A DNA stretch of 64,000 nucleotides from Trebonia sp963737285 (GCA_963737285.1 CAVTRT010000003.1:992001-1056000), one strand, 5' to 3'. Positions 17,858 through 27,719 are shown, counted from the stretch's first letter. The notes: generated by a model not told the origin, from the letters alone. Program-made: numbers and translations.

Positions 17858-18847
17858 TCAGCGGGCGCGGCGGCGGGCGGCCGGGTCGGCTTCGGCGGTG
17901 ACGCGGGCGGAGGTCTGCTCGCCGAGCCGGACGTAGCGGCCGAGGCTGGCCAGGTGCTGGTGGCGGGACTTGGCCTGGAGCTCGGGAGCGGTGCGACCGT
18001 CGGCGGCCAGGTGCTGGAGGGCCGAGTGGCGCAGCTGGTGCAGGGTCCAGCCCTTCTCGTGCGGGTCGAGCACTGCGCTTGCCTGCTTGAACAGGTACTC
18101 GGCGCGCGGGTACGACAGCCGGGCCCGCCCGGTGGCCGGGCAGATGTCCCTGGCGGCGGGCGCGCGGCGCCCGGAGGCGGGGGCGCGCCGGTCGGCGAGG
18201 AAGACCGGGCCTGCGGTGCGGCCGCGCAGCAGCCGGGGCAGGAGGCGGGCGGTGCCGGTGGCCCAGTGGACGTACTCGACGGCGCCGCCCTTGGAGGTGA
18301 CGCGGGCCCGCCGGAACTCCGGGTCGAGGTCCTCGACGTTGAGGGTGAGGATCTCCTCCGCCCGGGCGGCGGTCTCGTAGAGCATCCGCCACAGGACCCG
18401 CTCGCGCAGGCCGTGCCGGCCGTCGGCGAACAGCTTCTCCAGGCGGGCGCGCGGGATGGACCGGTCGCCGCGGCGGGCGGGCTTGCGGCGCTCCAGCCGC
18501 CGGGCGGGGTTGGCGGCCAGGATCTCGTTGCGCTGTGCCCAGGCGGTGAAGGAGATCAGCGCGGACAGGTGCCGGTTCCAGGTGGCCGCCGCGGCGCCGT
18601 CCCAGCGGGCCATCACCGTCGCGTAGTCCCCGGGCTGCAGGGTGCCCGCGTCGCGGGAGCCGGCGGTCGCGGCCAGGCGGGCGAGGGTCTCGGCGTAGCC
18701 GGCCCGGGTCGTCGCGGCCTGGACGCCGTCGAGGTAGCGGTCGACGGCGTCCGCAACGTCCGTGCCGGCGCCGTCTGACTGCTGGCCGCCGGGCGCGGCC
18801 GGGAACGGGACGACCGCCACGGGCACCTCCGCGCTGATGTGACACAT
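17858..18847 (-). CDS. Tyrosine recombinase (site-specific integrase)
   Basis: 329 residues. A SAM-like N-terminal core-binding domain (A-V-D-R-Y-L-D-G-V-Q-A-A-T-T-R-A-G-Y) precedes the catalytic domain, with Arg in Y-E-T-A-A-R-A-E-E-I-L, H-x-x-R in L-H-Q-L-R-H-S, His in S-R-H-Q-H-L and the nucleophile Tyr in L-G-R-Y-V-R-L. The set is complete. Start ATG 18845-18847 lies inside one of the TGTGACACATAA boxes, so a bound protein there could block translation or transcription of the gene. A related but broken recombinase lies divergently at 19101. It may belong to a small integrative element; no att site is evident. Confidence 0.88.
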   Translation of the reverse strand: MCHISAEVPVAVVPFPAAPGGQQSDGAGTDVADAVDRYLDGVQAATTRAGYAETLARLAATAGSRDAGTLQPGDYATVMARWDGAAAATWNRHLSALISFTAWAQRNEILAANPARRLERRKPARRGDRSIPRARLEKLFADGRHGLRERVLWRMLYETAARAEEILTLNVEDLDPEFRRARVTSKGGAVEYVHWATGTARLLPRLLRGRTAGPVFLADRRAPASGRRAPAARDICPATGRARLSYPRAEYLFKQASAVLDPHEKGWTLHQLRHSALQHLAADGRTAPELQAKSRHQHLASLGRYVRLGEQTSARVTAEADPAARRRAR

Positions 18848-18943
18848 AACGCTGCCGACTCGGGCCGGCCCGGCGTCCGGCGATCAGGGCGTGCCTGCCA
18901 CCGTGAGGTCCAGTGTGACACATAATGCAGATTCTGTGTCACA
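18838..18943. promoter_or_regulatory. Repeated TGTGACACATAA boxes upstream of the integrase
   Basis: TGTGACACATAA occurs at 18838-18849 (overlapping the integrase start) and at 18914-18925; its core in the opposite orientation, TGTGTCACA, is at 18935-18943. Two direct copies and one inverted copy within about 105 bp are consistent with recombinase arm sites or an autoregulatory operator. The mechanism is inferred. Confidence 0.6.
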
Positions 18944-19100
18944 GGAGGGATCGTGAGCAGCCAAGAGACAGTTCCCGCCTAACCGCCGGCCAGGCCCATA
19001 TCCGTTGGATCCCTCGTCAGGACTACGGCATCCCGCTTACGCAGGACTCCAAGATGTCACTCATCGCTACTTTGCGGCTCGCCGTAGCTTCAGGAGCCCT

Positions 19101-19589
19101 ATGTCCTCCGCCGCCCGCGCCGAGTCAGTCCTCGGCCTGGACGTGCCCGGCCTTGACCTGGCCAACCGGCAGGCGCGGGCACACGTCAAGGGCGGGGACA
19201 TCCACCTCCTGCACTTCCAGACCGCCGCCGCCCGGCTGCTGGCGAGGCTGAACGCCGGCCGCGAGTCCGGGCCGGTGTTCCTCACCGAGCGCCGCGCCGC
19301 ATCCCACCGGGTGACGGCGGCCGCCGACCTGGACCCGGAAAGCGGCCGGGCGAGGCTGTCCTACGAGATGGCCGAGCAGCTGTTCAAGGAGCACTCCGGC
19401 GGCGCGACCCTGCACCGGCTCCGGCACTCCCGGCTCGCCCACCTCGGCGACCAGAACGTCAGCGCCCCTGCTGATGGCCACCTCCGGCCACAAGCAGCTC
19501 GCCACCCTGCGCAGTACGTCAAGCCCAGCCAGGCCGCCGTCGCCAAGCTGATGGCCGACACCGACCCCGACCGCCGCCGCCGCCGCTGA
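19101..19589 (+). pseudogene. Tyrosine recombinase, C-terminal relic
   Basis: Reads V-L-G-L-D-V-P-G-L-D-L, A-R-A-H-V-K-G-G-D-I-H, G-P-V-F-L-T-E-R-R-A and the catalytic L-H-R-L-R-H-S-R-L-A-H-L-G. Two frameshifts then break the box that should read L-L-M-A-T-S-G-H-K-Q-L-A-T-L-R-x-Y-V-K-P; pieces of it are visible in two frames. The N-terminal half and the first catalytic Arg are absent. The paralogy to the intact enzyme at 17858 is clear, so a duplicated and decayed integrase is likely. Confidence 0.8.
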
Positions 19590-19603
19590 CGCGCGGGAGG
19601 CGC

Positions 19604-22295
19604 TCAGGCTACCGAGGCGGGGAACAGCACCCGGGGCTGCAGGTCGAGGCGCGTGACGGGGCTGCCGTCGGGCGGCCTGAGGTCCAGGACCCAGTCGCCG
19701 AAGCGCCGGATCGTGCGGGTGATGTACGGGGTGATCGTGGCCAGGTCATCGGGGTTGACCGGGTGGCCCTCGGCGGCTAGGGCGTTGGCGGCGTCGGTGA
19801 TGTCCAGCGCGGTCGAGTAGATGGCGGCGTTGGCGACCAGCTCGTTGAACTTCACGACCTTCTCCTGGTAGTCGGGGTCGTTGTGGCCGATGAGCCGCCC
19901 GCCGATCATCAGCCAGGTCGCGTAGTTGTGGAACGACTCGGTCCGGTTGGTGACCGCGGTGATGTGGTCCCGCAGTGCCGGCTCTGACAGGTACCGGAGT
20001 AGCGTCACGGTCCTGACTACCCGGCCGAGTTCCCGCAGTGCCTTGTAGAGCCGGTTGCGCCGGGAGTGGTTGCCCAGCCGCCGCAGCAGCGTCACCGACG
20101 ACAGGCGTCCCTCCCGGATCGATATCCCGGTGCGCAGCAGGTCGGACCAGTGCTTCTCCAGCAGGTCCCAGTCGATGGCCTCATCGCCGAACAGGGAGTC
20201 GATGTGCCTGTAGCGTGCCCGCGGGCCGGGGCGGTAGAAGATAAGGTCATGCCAGTTGCGGATCCGCGGGAGGAGCTCGAACCCCAGCAGCGCCGCAAGT
20301 CCGAAGACCGGCAAGGACTGGCCTTGCGTATCTGCGTGCACCGAGCCTGGCTGGATCGCCGAGTCGTTGGACAGCAGCAGGTCCAGCAGGTACACGGCCT
20401 CCCAGACCCCGCAGGGGATGAACCGGGAGAAGAGCGCGACCTAGGTGTCGGAAATCAGCCGGTACGCGAGGCCACCGAACCCTCCGTACCGGATGTGGCT
20501 CTCAGCCAGGAGGTTGTCCTCCCAGGTGTCGATCTGCGAGCCGTCCGCGGCCGCGGTGCGGCCGTCGCCCCACACCCCCGCGACGTCCAGCTTAGCGAAC
20601 GCGCCGATGATGTCAGCCGAGGCCCGGTGGATCTTGCTCGCGTCGGCGTGCTTGTTCCCGGCGGTGTAGATGTCGTGCGCGCTGACCCCGCGCATGTGCC
20701 GGGCGACCTCGGTCGGGCCGAGGTTCCCGCCGTAGGCGAACGCGGTCACCACGTACCGGCCCATGGTGTCGCCGATCTTCGGGTCCGAGCCCGACGGCGG
20801 CCCGAAGTGCCGGTGCCAGCCGGCCAGGTGGGCAGTGCGGGCCAGGATGTCGAGCAGTCCCCGCTCGGGCAGCCGGTCCAGGATCCGGGCCTCCAGCGTG
20901 AGCGCCGACGGCCTGCGGTCGGCGCCCTTGCGGCGGGCCAGCACCGGCCTGCCGCCCTCCAGCCGCAGGTCGGCGTTCGCCGGGTACCCGGCGTCAACGG
21001 CGCTGGCGGTCTTCTCCAGCCCCGCGCGGAAGTGCGCGACCAGGTCCCCGGCGCTGGCCGGGATTCCGGCCTGCTCGCAGAACTCCGCGACGTGCGGCTG
21101 GCACTCCCCCCAGCTCATCAGCTGGTCGTGCAGGTTAGCATAGGAATCCGAGCCCGCCACCGCGATGTCGCCGCTGCGGAGCTCAGCGGCGAGGTGGGAC
21201 AGCACGCACACCTCCAGGTGCCGCCGGGCCAGCAGCCCGGGGCGGCCCTTGTCGCGTAGCGTCTTCCTCCACTGCTCGGAGGCGAAGGAGTCGATGTCGA
21301 TAGCAACCGTGACCTGCTCGCCGTCGCGGAGGTGGACGGTGGACTCCTCGATCCACTCGCCGCGCCGGTCCCGGTTGGCCCTGATGAACTCCACCGCGTC
21401 CAGCACGCCGCGCTCCGCCGACGCGGCCTGCAGGTCCAGGGAGTCCACGAGCGTGAACAGCACCGGCCGGTGCGACCGGTAGAACCGCTCCAGCAGCGGC
21501 AGGTAGTTGTTGCCGTGGTGCGCGGCCACGGCCTCGTGCGCGGCACTCAGCTGCTCCAGGCCACCGCCCGACTCGAGGGCCTTGAGGACCAGCACGCCGG
21601 CCCGCGTCGCGGCCTGCCCGCGATCGGCATCGCTCACCGCCCCAGCGTCCGTGCCTCCCTCGGCGCTGCCCTCTTCGGCGGCCGTCGCCTCGCGGGCCGC
21701 GGCCAGGACGTCGCCGAACACCTCCAGCAGCCGCTCGGACTCGGCACGGTGCGCCTCGCGCAGTTCCTCCAGCCGCTCCCGGCCCTTGCGGTGGATGATC
21801 GCCATGCGCTTGCAGAACATGTCGGTCACCTCGTCCCGCGCGCTGACCCGCAGGGTATGGACCATCGCCGCCAGCAGCGTCAGCCGCCTGGCCTCCCCGG
21901 CCTCACCGGGCTTCTTCATGTCGGCGGCGTCGGTGAGCCGCGCCTCCCCCGCGAAGTGCCCGACCTTGGCCATCGGCACCCCAGCCAGCCACGCCTTCGT
22001 CGGGCCGATCGCGTCCAGGTCCGCCAGGTGCTTCAGCCGGGCCTTGAGCTTGCCGATCGTCGCGGCCCTCGCCGGGTCCTTCAGCCGGTCAAACGGGCTT
22101 CGCCGGGTGGCCGGATCCGCCACCAGGAGCCGGGCGAGCCTGGCCCTGCCGTCAGCCGGGATCCTTGACGAGACCGTCCTGAACACGCCCGCGTTGACCT
22201 CGGTGCGGACCCGGGCGACCATCCGGTCCAGCGTGGAGTAGCCCAGCAGCTCCAGGCGCCTGCGGACCAGGTGCTCGATCGCCACGTTGATCAAG
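19604..22295 (-). pseudogene. tnpA: Tn3 family transposase, C-terminal part of a split gene
   Basis: This is residues 135 onward of a DUF4158-type Tn3 transposase whose first 135 residues lie at 55719-56124. It opens L-I-N-V-A-I-E-H-L-V-R-R-R and contains the catalytic D, D and E regions (D-T-W-E-D-N-L, F-E-L-L-P-R-I-R-N-W, N-R-T-E-S-F-H). A single amber TAG at 20441-20443 interrupts the conserved I-S-D-T-Y-V-A-L-F-S-R-F at the Tyr codon; the frame then continues to the stop at 19604. Two lesions therefore exist: the 33-kb insertion and the nonsense codon. Joined, the gene is 3096 nt, a normal Tn3 size. Confidence 0.92.
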
Positions 22296-22510
22296 ACGGA
22301 AGCGTTCCTTTGTGGATCAAGGTGTAAAGGGACGCACAAATTGACCGGCGGTTCTCGCCGTCGGCACCGAATTACGTTAACGGCCTGGAGTTTTTGCTCG
22401 ACTCCCGGCCGTTCTCGGTTTTGTGCCCTCTCATCGTCTCTTCATCGTGGATGGGACGCAAGGGGTTCGTGTTGCCATTCGGCCAGCACGGTGCGGCCGA
22501 AATTTTAAGC
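22296..22510. repeat. Long structured direct repeat, left copy
   Basis: Runs from ACGGAAGCGTTCC to CCGAAATTTTAAGC and aligns over its full length with 55507-55718. It contains two hairpins: GGCGG...CCGTC near 22350, and ACGGCCtGGAGT...ACTCCcGGCCGT near 22379-22411, whose stem is conserved while the loop differs from the other copy. There is no coding potential of its own. It could be a structured RNA gene, a MITE or IS end, or a recombination site. Confidence 0.85.
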
Positions 22511-23060
22511 TTGATGACGGGTTCGTCACGTTATCAACCGCGGCGTTGCGGTAGATTGCGTGGTTTACGGATTTTAGAACGCCTAATGAGATTGTGCAAG
22601 CGTAATTTTTAGGCGTAGGCGTCGTCGCCGATTTCCCGGGTCGAATGGACCCGATTCGGGGCTCGTAGGGCATCGGTCGGGGCGAGATGGCCGGTTCCGA
22701 CCGGTCTCGGGCATGCTGGCCCTGGTCATTGGCCTGGTGGCCGGTTTCTGCCGGGCTGTCTGGGGGCGTGGTCAGACGGCGACCTGAGCCGCAGCCCCCG
22801 GGCGTTGGGCATTGAAACCAATCCCCGGCGGTCGCAGGCCCGAGCGCGGTCGCGAGGGCCTCGTCGGAGCGGCGGGGCGGGCCGCTGCCTGGATGGGCGG
22901 ACGCGAGCGGCAACGGTCCGGGGTGGTGGCCGGATGCCCCGGGTGCGCAGCCCGGGTTGCTTACGACTCGACCCGGCCCGGTCGTCTAGGCGTGGATAAT
23001 CCCTATAACAACAGTTGGTATGTAGTACGTATGGATGTTTCGGAAACGCCCTCGTCTCCC
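22511..23060. other. Intergenic, no gene seen
   Basis: About 550 bases. The left part is relatively AT-rich (22511-22620), the rest GC-rich. There is no reading frame with a credible start or motif. Confidence 0.45.
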
Positions 23061-23664
23061 TCAGTGCGGCGGATTCGCCCGTCGCCCCTCGAAGTCTCGG
23101 AGGTGGGACATGAGTTCCTCGAATTCGCCGGCATGGGGGACGTCCTCGTGTTGCCCCTCCAGGCCGGGGTAGTGCGCCGGAGTTCGTCCGGATCCCGGCC
23201 CATGGCCGAGAGGATGTCCTCGACCATCTGCCGGCTGGGTGGGGGCAGGGCATCGATGCCGGCCTTCATGTGAACGAAGGACGCATAATCGTTGCGGGAA
23301 ATCTGCACGTCCCGCCATCGAGTCAGGCCGTCAACGACGGGCTTAATCGTGTCTCGTCTCGCCCTCAACTTGTCGGCGAGGGCGGCCTGCTTGTGCCCCA
23401 CGAGGTCGATCAAGAGGGTGGCGAGGTTGGCGGGGTCGCCCCGCCTCCTTGGAAGTATTCATCATCCTCGTGATGCACAGGATCACATCCTTGATGATGA
23501 CATCCTGGACCACTCCGAACCCGTGCGCACCGTGGCGGTTGAGCAGGTCTATGCTCGATATCACCGAAGAGTTGCTTGTATAATCTCCATTTCACTCTAA
23601 TGATGCTGTATTCTTGGAAGAATCCCCGGAAGACCTCGCCCAATTCGGCAGGCATCGTGCTCAT
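23061..23664 (-). pseudogene. AbiU2-like HEPN protein, frameshifted
   Basis: Pieces in three frames combine to a protein of about 200 residues: W-R-L-Y-K-Q-L-F-G, then I-D-L-L-N-R-H-G-A, F-G-V-V-Q-D-V-I-I-K-D-V-I-L-C-I-T-R, and later the helical D-K-L-R-A-R-R-D-T-I-K-P-V-V-D-G. The x-W-x-x-Y-x-x-L-F-G and L-L-N...Q-D-x-x-x-x-D-x-I-L-x-I-x-R patterns are those of the AbiU2 HEPN domain, associated with abortive infection and toxin systems. The canonical RNase R-x4-6-H motif cannot be judged because of the shifts near 23430 and 23560. It sits next to integrase relics, a common home for defence genes. Confidence 0.55.
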
Positions 23665-23745
23665 AGCAACCTTCCCGCGGGACGGCACAAGACTGGGGCT
23701 GAGATTGTTCATTGACCTCATTTAAGCGAAATCGCTCGGCGGAAG

Positions 23746-23960
23746 CTAGCTTGGGGCGACCGTCGGGTGTTCCGACTCGATGGGGGAGTGCTCAATTCCT
23801 ATCCGCTCGATTTCATCGAGCGTGATCCGGTCGCCGGTGCGGTCGTAGGGCCGGGTCGTCCGCGGGCCGGCGTGGTCGGCGATCCGCCGGGCGTGCTCGA
23901 TGGTCCCGCCATTCTTGCGGTGGGAGGTGATGCCGGTGGACCGGGAGGTGTGGCGACGGA
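23746..23960 (-). pseudogene. Tyrosine recombinase C-terminal fragment
   Basis: About 70 residues: R-S-T-G-I-T-S-H-R-K-N-G-G-T-I-E-H-A-R-R-I, A-D-H-A-G-P-R-T-T-R-P-Y-D-R-T-G and I-T-L-D-E-I-E-R-I. This is the signature end of phage-type integrases (G-I-T-x-x-x-K-N-G-G, H-A-S-P-R-T-T-x-x-Y-D-R). Upstream catalytic boxes are missing; a resolvase gene begins where they should be. It is probably the remnant of an integrase that once mobilised the segment. Confidence 0.8.
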
Positions 23961-23999
23961 ACCATTCCGATAATCCCCGGCCAGCCCGGTCGGTTGCGA

Positions 24000-24765
24000 T
24001 CACGCCGGCCGGGCCCGGTCGAGGACGCGTTTGACCTGGGTCTTGTTCCAGGGCTTGCCGCGGCGGGTGGCGTGGCCCTCGGCATTGAGGTCCTCGGCGA
24101 TGCCGGCGAGCGATCGGCCGGCGGCCCGGAGCTCGAGCATGCGGGGGACCAGGTGGCCGTAGGCCTCGCCGGCCCGGCGGCGGTGGGCGACGCCGGCGGC
24201 CCGGGCGCCCTGGCGCGGGCCTCGTCGGTGAGGTTGCGGCACTGGGGCAGCGCGGCGCCGAGCTTGCCGGCGGTGGCCGCGACGACCTCCGCCGGGACCC
24301 CGTCGGGGTGCATGGCCCGGATCCGCTTCGAGACGCGCTGGCCGTCGCGGTAGGCGCGGAGGGCGTCCCTGGTGCGGAGGCTGATGCGTCGGCCCTCGTC
24401 GGCGGCGACGGCGACCAGGATGTCGATGGTCAGCTCGTTGGCATGGGGGTTGTCGCAGGCGACGAACTGGACGCCCAGCTTCTTGAGGTAGGCCATGACG
24501 ACGGTGGACCGGACCAGGCGGTCGATCTTGGCGATGACCAGGCGTGCCCTGGCGAAGGCGGCGTGTCCGGCGGCGGCGCGGAGCTGGGGGCGGCTGTCGA
24601 CGTCGTCGTGCATGCCGCTCTCGACCTCGACGTAGGTCGTGATGAGTTCGCCGCCGACCATGGCGCGGTAGGCCTCGATGGCGGCGAGCTGGGCGTCGAG
24701 GCCCAGGCCGTGTCGCCCTGCTTGTCGGTGGAGACCCGGACCAGGCCGATCAGCTTGGGCGGCAT
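24000..24765 (-). pseudogene. Serine recombinase (resolvase family), frameshifted
   Basis: Begins M-P-P-K-L-I-G-L-V-R-V-S-T-D-K-Q-G-D with the catalytic Ser in R-V-S-T. It continues after a shift as V-I-A-K-I-D-R-L-V-R-S and L-T-I-D-I-L-V-A-V-A-A-D-E-G-R-R-I-S-L-R-T, the standard resolvase core. After another shift near 24230 comes A-G-R-S-L-A-G-I-A-E-D-L-N-A-E-G-H-A-T-R-R-G-K-P-W, the recombinase linker/HTH. With two corrections it is a near-complete protein of about 255 residues. Its role would be resolution or inversion of the plasmid. Confidence 0.8.
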
Positions 24766-25215
24766 CGCCGGGTTCCTCCTCCGGTGATGCGATCGGCTTC
24801 GTTCACATCGTGGGCAATACCATGGAGCGTCCGTTCATGGTCTGTTCGGCAGCCGTCAAGCCGCGGGGCCGGTGTCGCGGCCCTGGCCTGATCCTCGGGC
24901 ACCGAGCTTCTGTCGGTATGTGTTCATAATGCGCGGCCCAAGAGGGCCCGGGCGGCGCCGGTCGGCGAGCGTCGGCGGGGCGGCCCGGGCGACAGGGCCG
25001 CGAGCGCAAAGTCCTACTGTCGCGAGTGTCCCATCCAGCCGATGTCATATAATCATCAAAACTTGCTGATTTTCTATTGACAACTTGGTATAATTCTTCT
25101 GTGCGATGAAAGCAGACCCTATCATCTCTTACGAAAAGCCCGTCGAGGGCATGCCGGCCGATCCCCGCCCCGGATCGAGACCCGCGAGCGGGGCGACCCG
25201 AGCGATATCGTCGGT
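24766..25215. other. Intergenic, promoter region of the phage-type genes
   Basis: No gene is seen. The stretch 25040-25110 is strikingly AT-rich and holds TATAAT at 25089-25094 with an upstream TG (extended -10), about 120 bp before the small-terminase-like gene. The -35 match (TTGCTG, 25063) is poorly spaced. Confidence 0.4.
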
Positions 25216-25626
25216 ATGCCCGGACCACACCCCCCCGGACTGAAGAGCAAGCTGGCCCTGGCCGTGGCCAGCGGCCAATCCATCGTGAAGTGGGCGCGCG
25301 CGCAGGGGATCGGCGTCCGCACGGCGCACACCTGGGCGAAGGACCCGGCGTTCCGGTCCCAGGTGGCCGAGCTGCGGGGCCGCTTGCTGGATCGCGCCAT
25401 CGGCGTGCTGGCCCGTCGGGTGGCGGCGAATGCGGCTGAGATCAACCGTCTGGCGTCGAAGGCCGAGAGCGAGGCGGTCCGGCTGGCGGCGGCGCGGGCG
25501 GGGATCGCCGACTTGCTGGGGGCCTCCCGATTCGTGGAGCTGCGGGCCGAGGTCGAGGAGCTGAAGCGCGAGCTGGCGGCGGAGAAAGAACGACGTGCGT
25601 GCAAGCCTGGCCCGGATCCGAACTGA
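25216..25626 (+). CDS. HTH protein, terminase-small-subunit-like
   Basis: 136 residues. The N-terminal half is a helix-turn-helix (S-I-V-K-W-A-R-A-Q-G-I-G-V-R-T-A-H-T-W-A-K-D-P) and the C-terminal half is a long charged helix ending in a coiled-coil-like segment (V-E-L-R-A-E-V-E-E-L-K-R-E-L-A-A-E-K-E). This architecture, directly before and overlapping a large terminase, fits a small terminase subunit that recognises phage DNA. The assignment rests mainly on context. The frame is intact, unlike its neighbours. Confidence 0.6.
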   Translation: MPGPHPPGLKSKLALAVASGQSIVKWARAQGIGVRTAHTWAKDPAFRSQVAELRGRLLDRAIGVLARRVAANAAEINRLASKAESEAVRLAAARAGIADLLGASRFVELRAEVEELKRELAAEKERRACKPGPDPN

Positions 25627-27110
25627 GCTCGACCGCCTCAAGGCCGAGCCGCTGGCGAACGCCGACCGGCGCCGGTCACCGCGCTTCGACTGGTACGCCC
25701 CGGGTTGCCCGTGCGGGCTGTCGGCCGGGTCTGCCGGGAACACCCCCGCGCCGGCCGTCGCAGCGGCCGCCGGCCGGCGACTGGCGGACCTGGTTATTGC
25801 TCATGGGTCGCGGGGCGGGGAAAACGCGCGTGGCCGCCGAGTGGGTCCGCCATCGGGTCGAGACGGGAGCGGCCCGCCGGGTCGCCCTGTTGGGAGCCAC
25901 GGCGGCCGACGTGCGGGACGTGATGGTCGAGGGCCCCAGCGGCATGCTGGCGGTCTGCCCGCCCTGGGACCGGCCGCGGTATGAACCGTCGAAGCGCCGG
26001 CTGACCTGGCCGGGCGGTGCGATGGCGACGACCTACTCGGCCGAGGAACCCGACCGTTTGAGGGGGCCCCAGCACGACGGCGCCTGGCTCGACGAGCTGG
26101 CGGCGTTCCGCTACCCGTCGGCCCTCGACAACCTGCTGTTCGGGCTCCGCCTGGGCGCGGACCCCGGCTCTGCGTCACGACCACCCCCAAGCCGGTCCGG
26201 CTGGTCACCGAGCTGGTGTCCGACCCGACGACGGCGATCGCCCGGGGCACGACCTACGAGAACCGGGCCCACCTGGCGTCGTCGTTCTTCGATCGGATCG
26301 TGACCAGGTACGAGGGGACCCGGCTGGGCCAGCAGGAGTTGCTGGCGGAGATCCTCGAGGTGAGCGATGGGGCGTGGTTCAAGTCGTTCGACCCGTCCCG
26401 CCACGTGACCGAGGGGGCCGAGTACGTGCCGGGGTTCCCCGTGCACCTGGCGATCGACTGCGGGGTCTCGCGCCACGTGGCGGCGGTCTGGTTCCAGGTC
26501 CGCCCGGTGCGATACGTGCCGGCCCTGGCCCTGCCCGATCGGGGCGAGGCCCGAGTGACCCCCGGCGGCTGGGTGCTGCCTCCGCCGGTCCCGCTGGTCG
26601 CCGAGCACGGGCTGCGGTCGTTGGTGTCGGTGTTCGGCGACTTCCACGTCGAGGGCGTGTATTCCGAGGCGGCGGCGAGGGCGATCGTGGCCCACGGCGG
26701 CGACGCTGCCCGGCTGCGGCGGGCGGCCCGACCTGGTGCGGCTGGACCCGGCGGCCTCGGCCCGGACGGGGATCGGTCCGACGGCCTACTCGGAGTTCGA
26801 GCGGGTCTTCGGCCCGGCGTCCTGGCCCGTTGGCCGTCGCACCGGGTGCCCGACGGTCTCGATCAGCTCGAGGTGCTGCTGGATCAGGACTGCTTGCTGC
26901 TGCACCCGCGTTGCGCTGCATCTGAAGGCCGCGTTCCAGAACTACGCCCGCCGACGGACGCCGGGGGGCGACTGGCAGGACGAGCCGGCGGACCCGCAGC
27001 ATCCCCACGAGGACCTGATGGATGCGCTGCGCGGCGGGGTGCGGGATCGGTTCCCCGAAGGGCGGATCGAGCAGCCTCGGCTGCGGAGCGTGCCGGCCGG
27101 GGCGGTGTGA
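25595..27110 (+). pseudogene. Phage terminase large subunit, several frameshifts
   Basis: Packaging ATPase motifs are visible: Walker A L-L-M-G-R-G-A-G-K-T-R near 25800, adenine-type region A-L-L-G-A-T, and Walker B with the DE pair in G-A-W-L-D-E-L-A. The RNase-H-like nuclease domain shows H-L-A-I-D-C-G-V-S-R-H, S-V-F-G-D-F-H-V-E-G and H-P-H-E-D-L-M-D-A-L-R. Frames change at about 25735, 26160, 26730 and 26890. Whole length would be about 500 residues. With no capsid, portal or tail genes intact nearby it is a prophage or packaging-module remnant. Confidence 0.8.
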
Positions 27111-27292
27111 GAGGTGTCCCCCGGGACGTTGGCACGGCCCAGGGACTGTAGGTGAACGTGTCGTCATGGGTCCTGAGGGTGGGGCGGGCGGCGTTGCCCG
27201 TCACGAAGAGTATAAGACGCGGGAGTCGAGACCGATGGCGGCGGAATCCTCGGACGGCCTCGGGCGGGCCGCCGGGCACACGCTGGCGGAAC

Positions 27293-27719
27293 ATGACCGA
27301 CGACACCTGGTATCAGCTCGTGTCGTCCCTGCGGAAGCCGTGCACCGCCTGCCTGCGGCGGGACGCGCGCGGATCTCGCCCAAGCCCTGGGGGATACCGT
27401 TGCCCACGAACATTGCGAGTGCGAACAGCTCGAGGTCCCGCCCAGCGGCCCCCGGGCTCCGATCGAGTTCCGCGACGCCGCCGGCCTGGCCGAGGCGATG
27501 CCGGTCGGCGGCCAGGTCGAGCTGGTCGGGGCACTAAACTGGCTGATCCGGTCGGCCGGGCTGGTCTCGTGGTCGGATCTCTTCGACGAGGGCGGGGATT
27601 TCCGCGACTTCGACCAAGTGGTCAAGCGCAAGGGCCTGACGGTCAACCGGCTCGTCGCCGCCGGTGTCGCCGAAGGCGTGGCGCGTCGGGCCGTCGGGCT
27701 GGGGCCGCTGGGGAAGTGA
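27293..27719 (+). pseudogene. Phage-type protein with CxxC and CxC motifs, frameshifted
   Basis: Starts D-D-T-W-Y-Q-L-V-S-S-L-R-K-P-C-T-A-C, then in a second frame K-P-W-G-I-P-L-P-T, H-C-E-C-E-Q-L-E-V-P-P, and in a third A-L-N-W-L-I-R-S-A-G-L-V-S-W to G-L-G-P-L-G-K. The pairing of C-x-x-C with H-C-x-C before a helical tail resembles the C-terminal zinc-like part of phage head-morphogenesis (minor head) proteins, and the place after the terminase agrees. I am not certain of the family. Confidence 0.45.

Noticed and set aside
22379..22411. Hairpin in the 213-bp repeat considered as an integron attC site or a simple terminator
   Set aside because: The conserved GTTRRRY/RYYYAAC boxes are not kept in both copies, and the similarity extends over the whole 213 bp rather than one hairpin.
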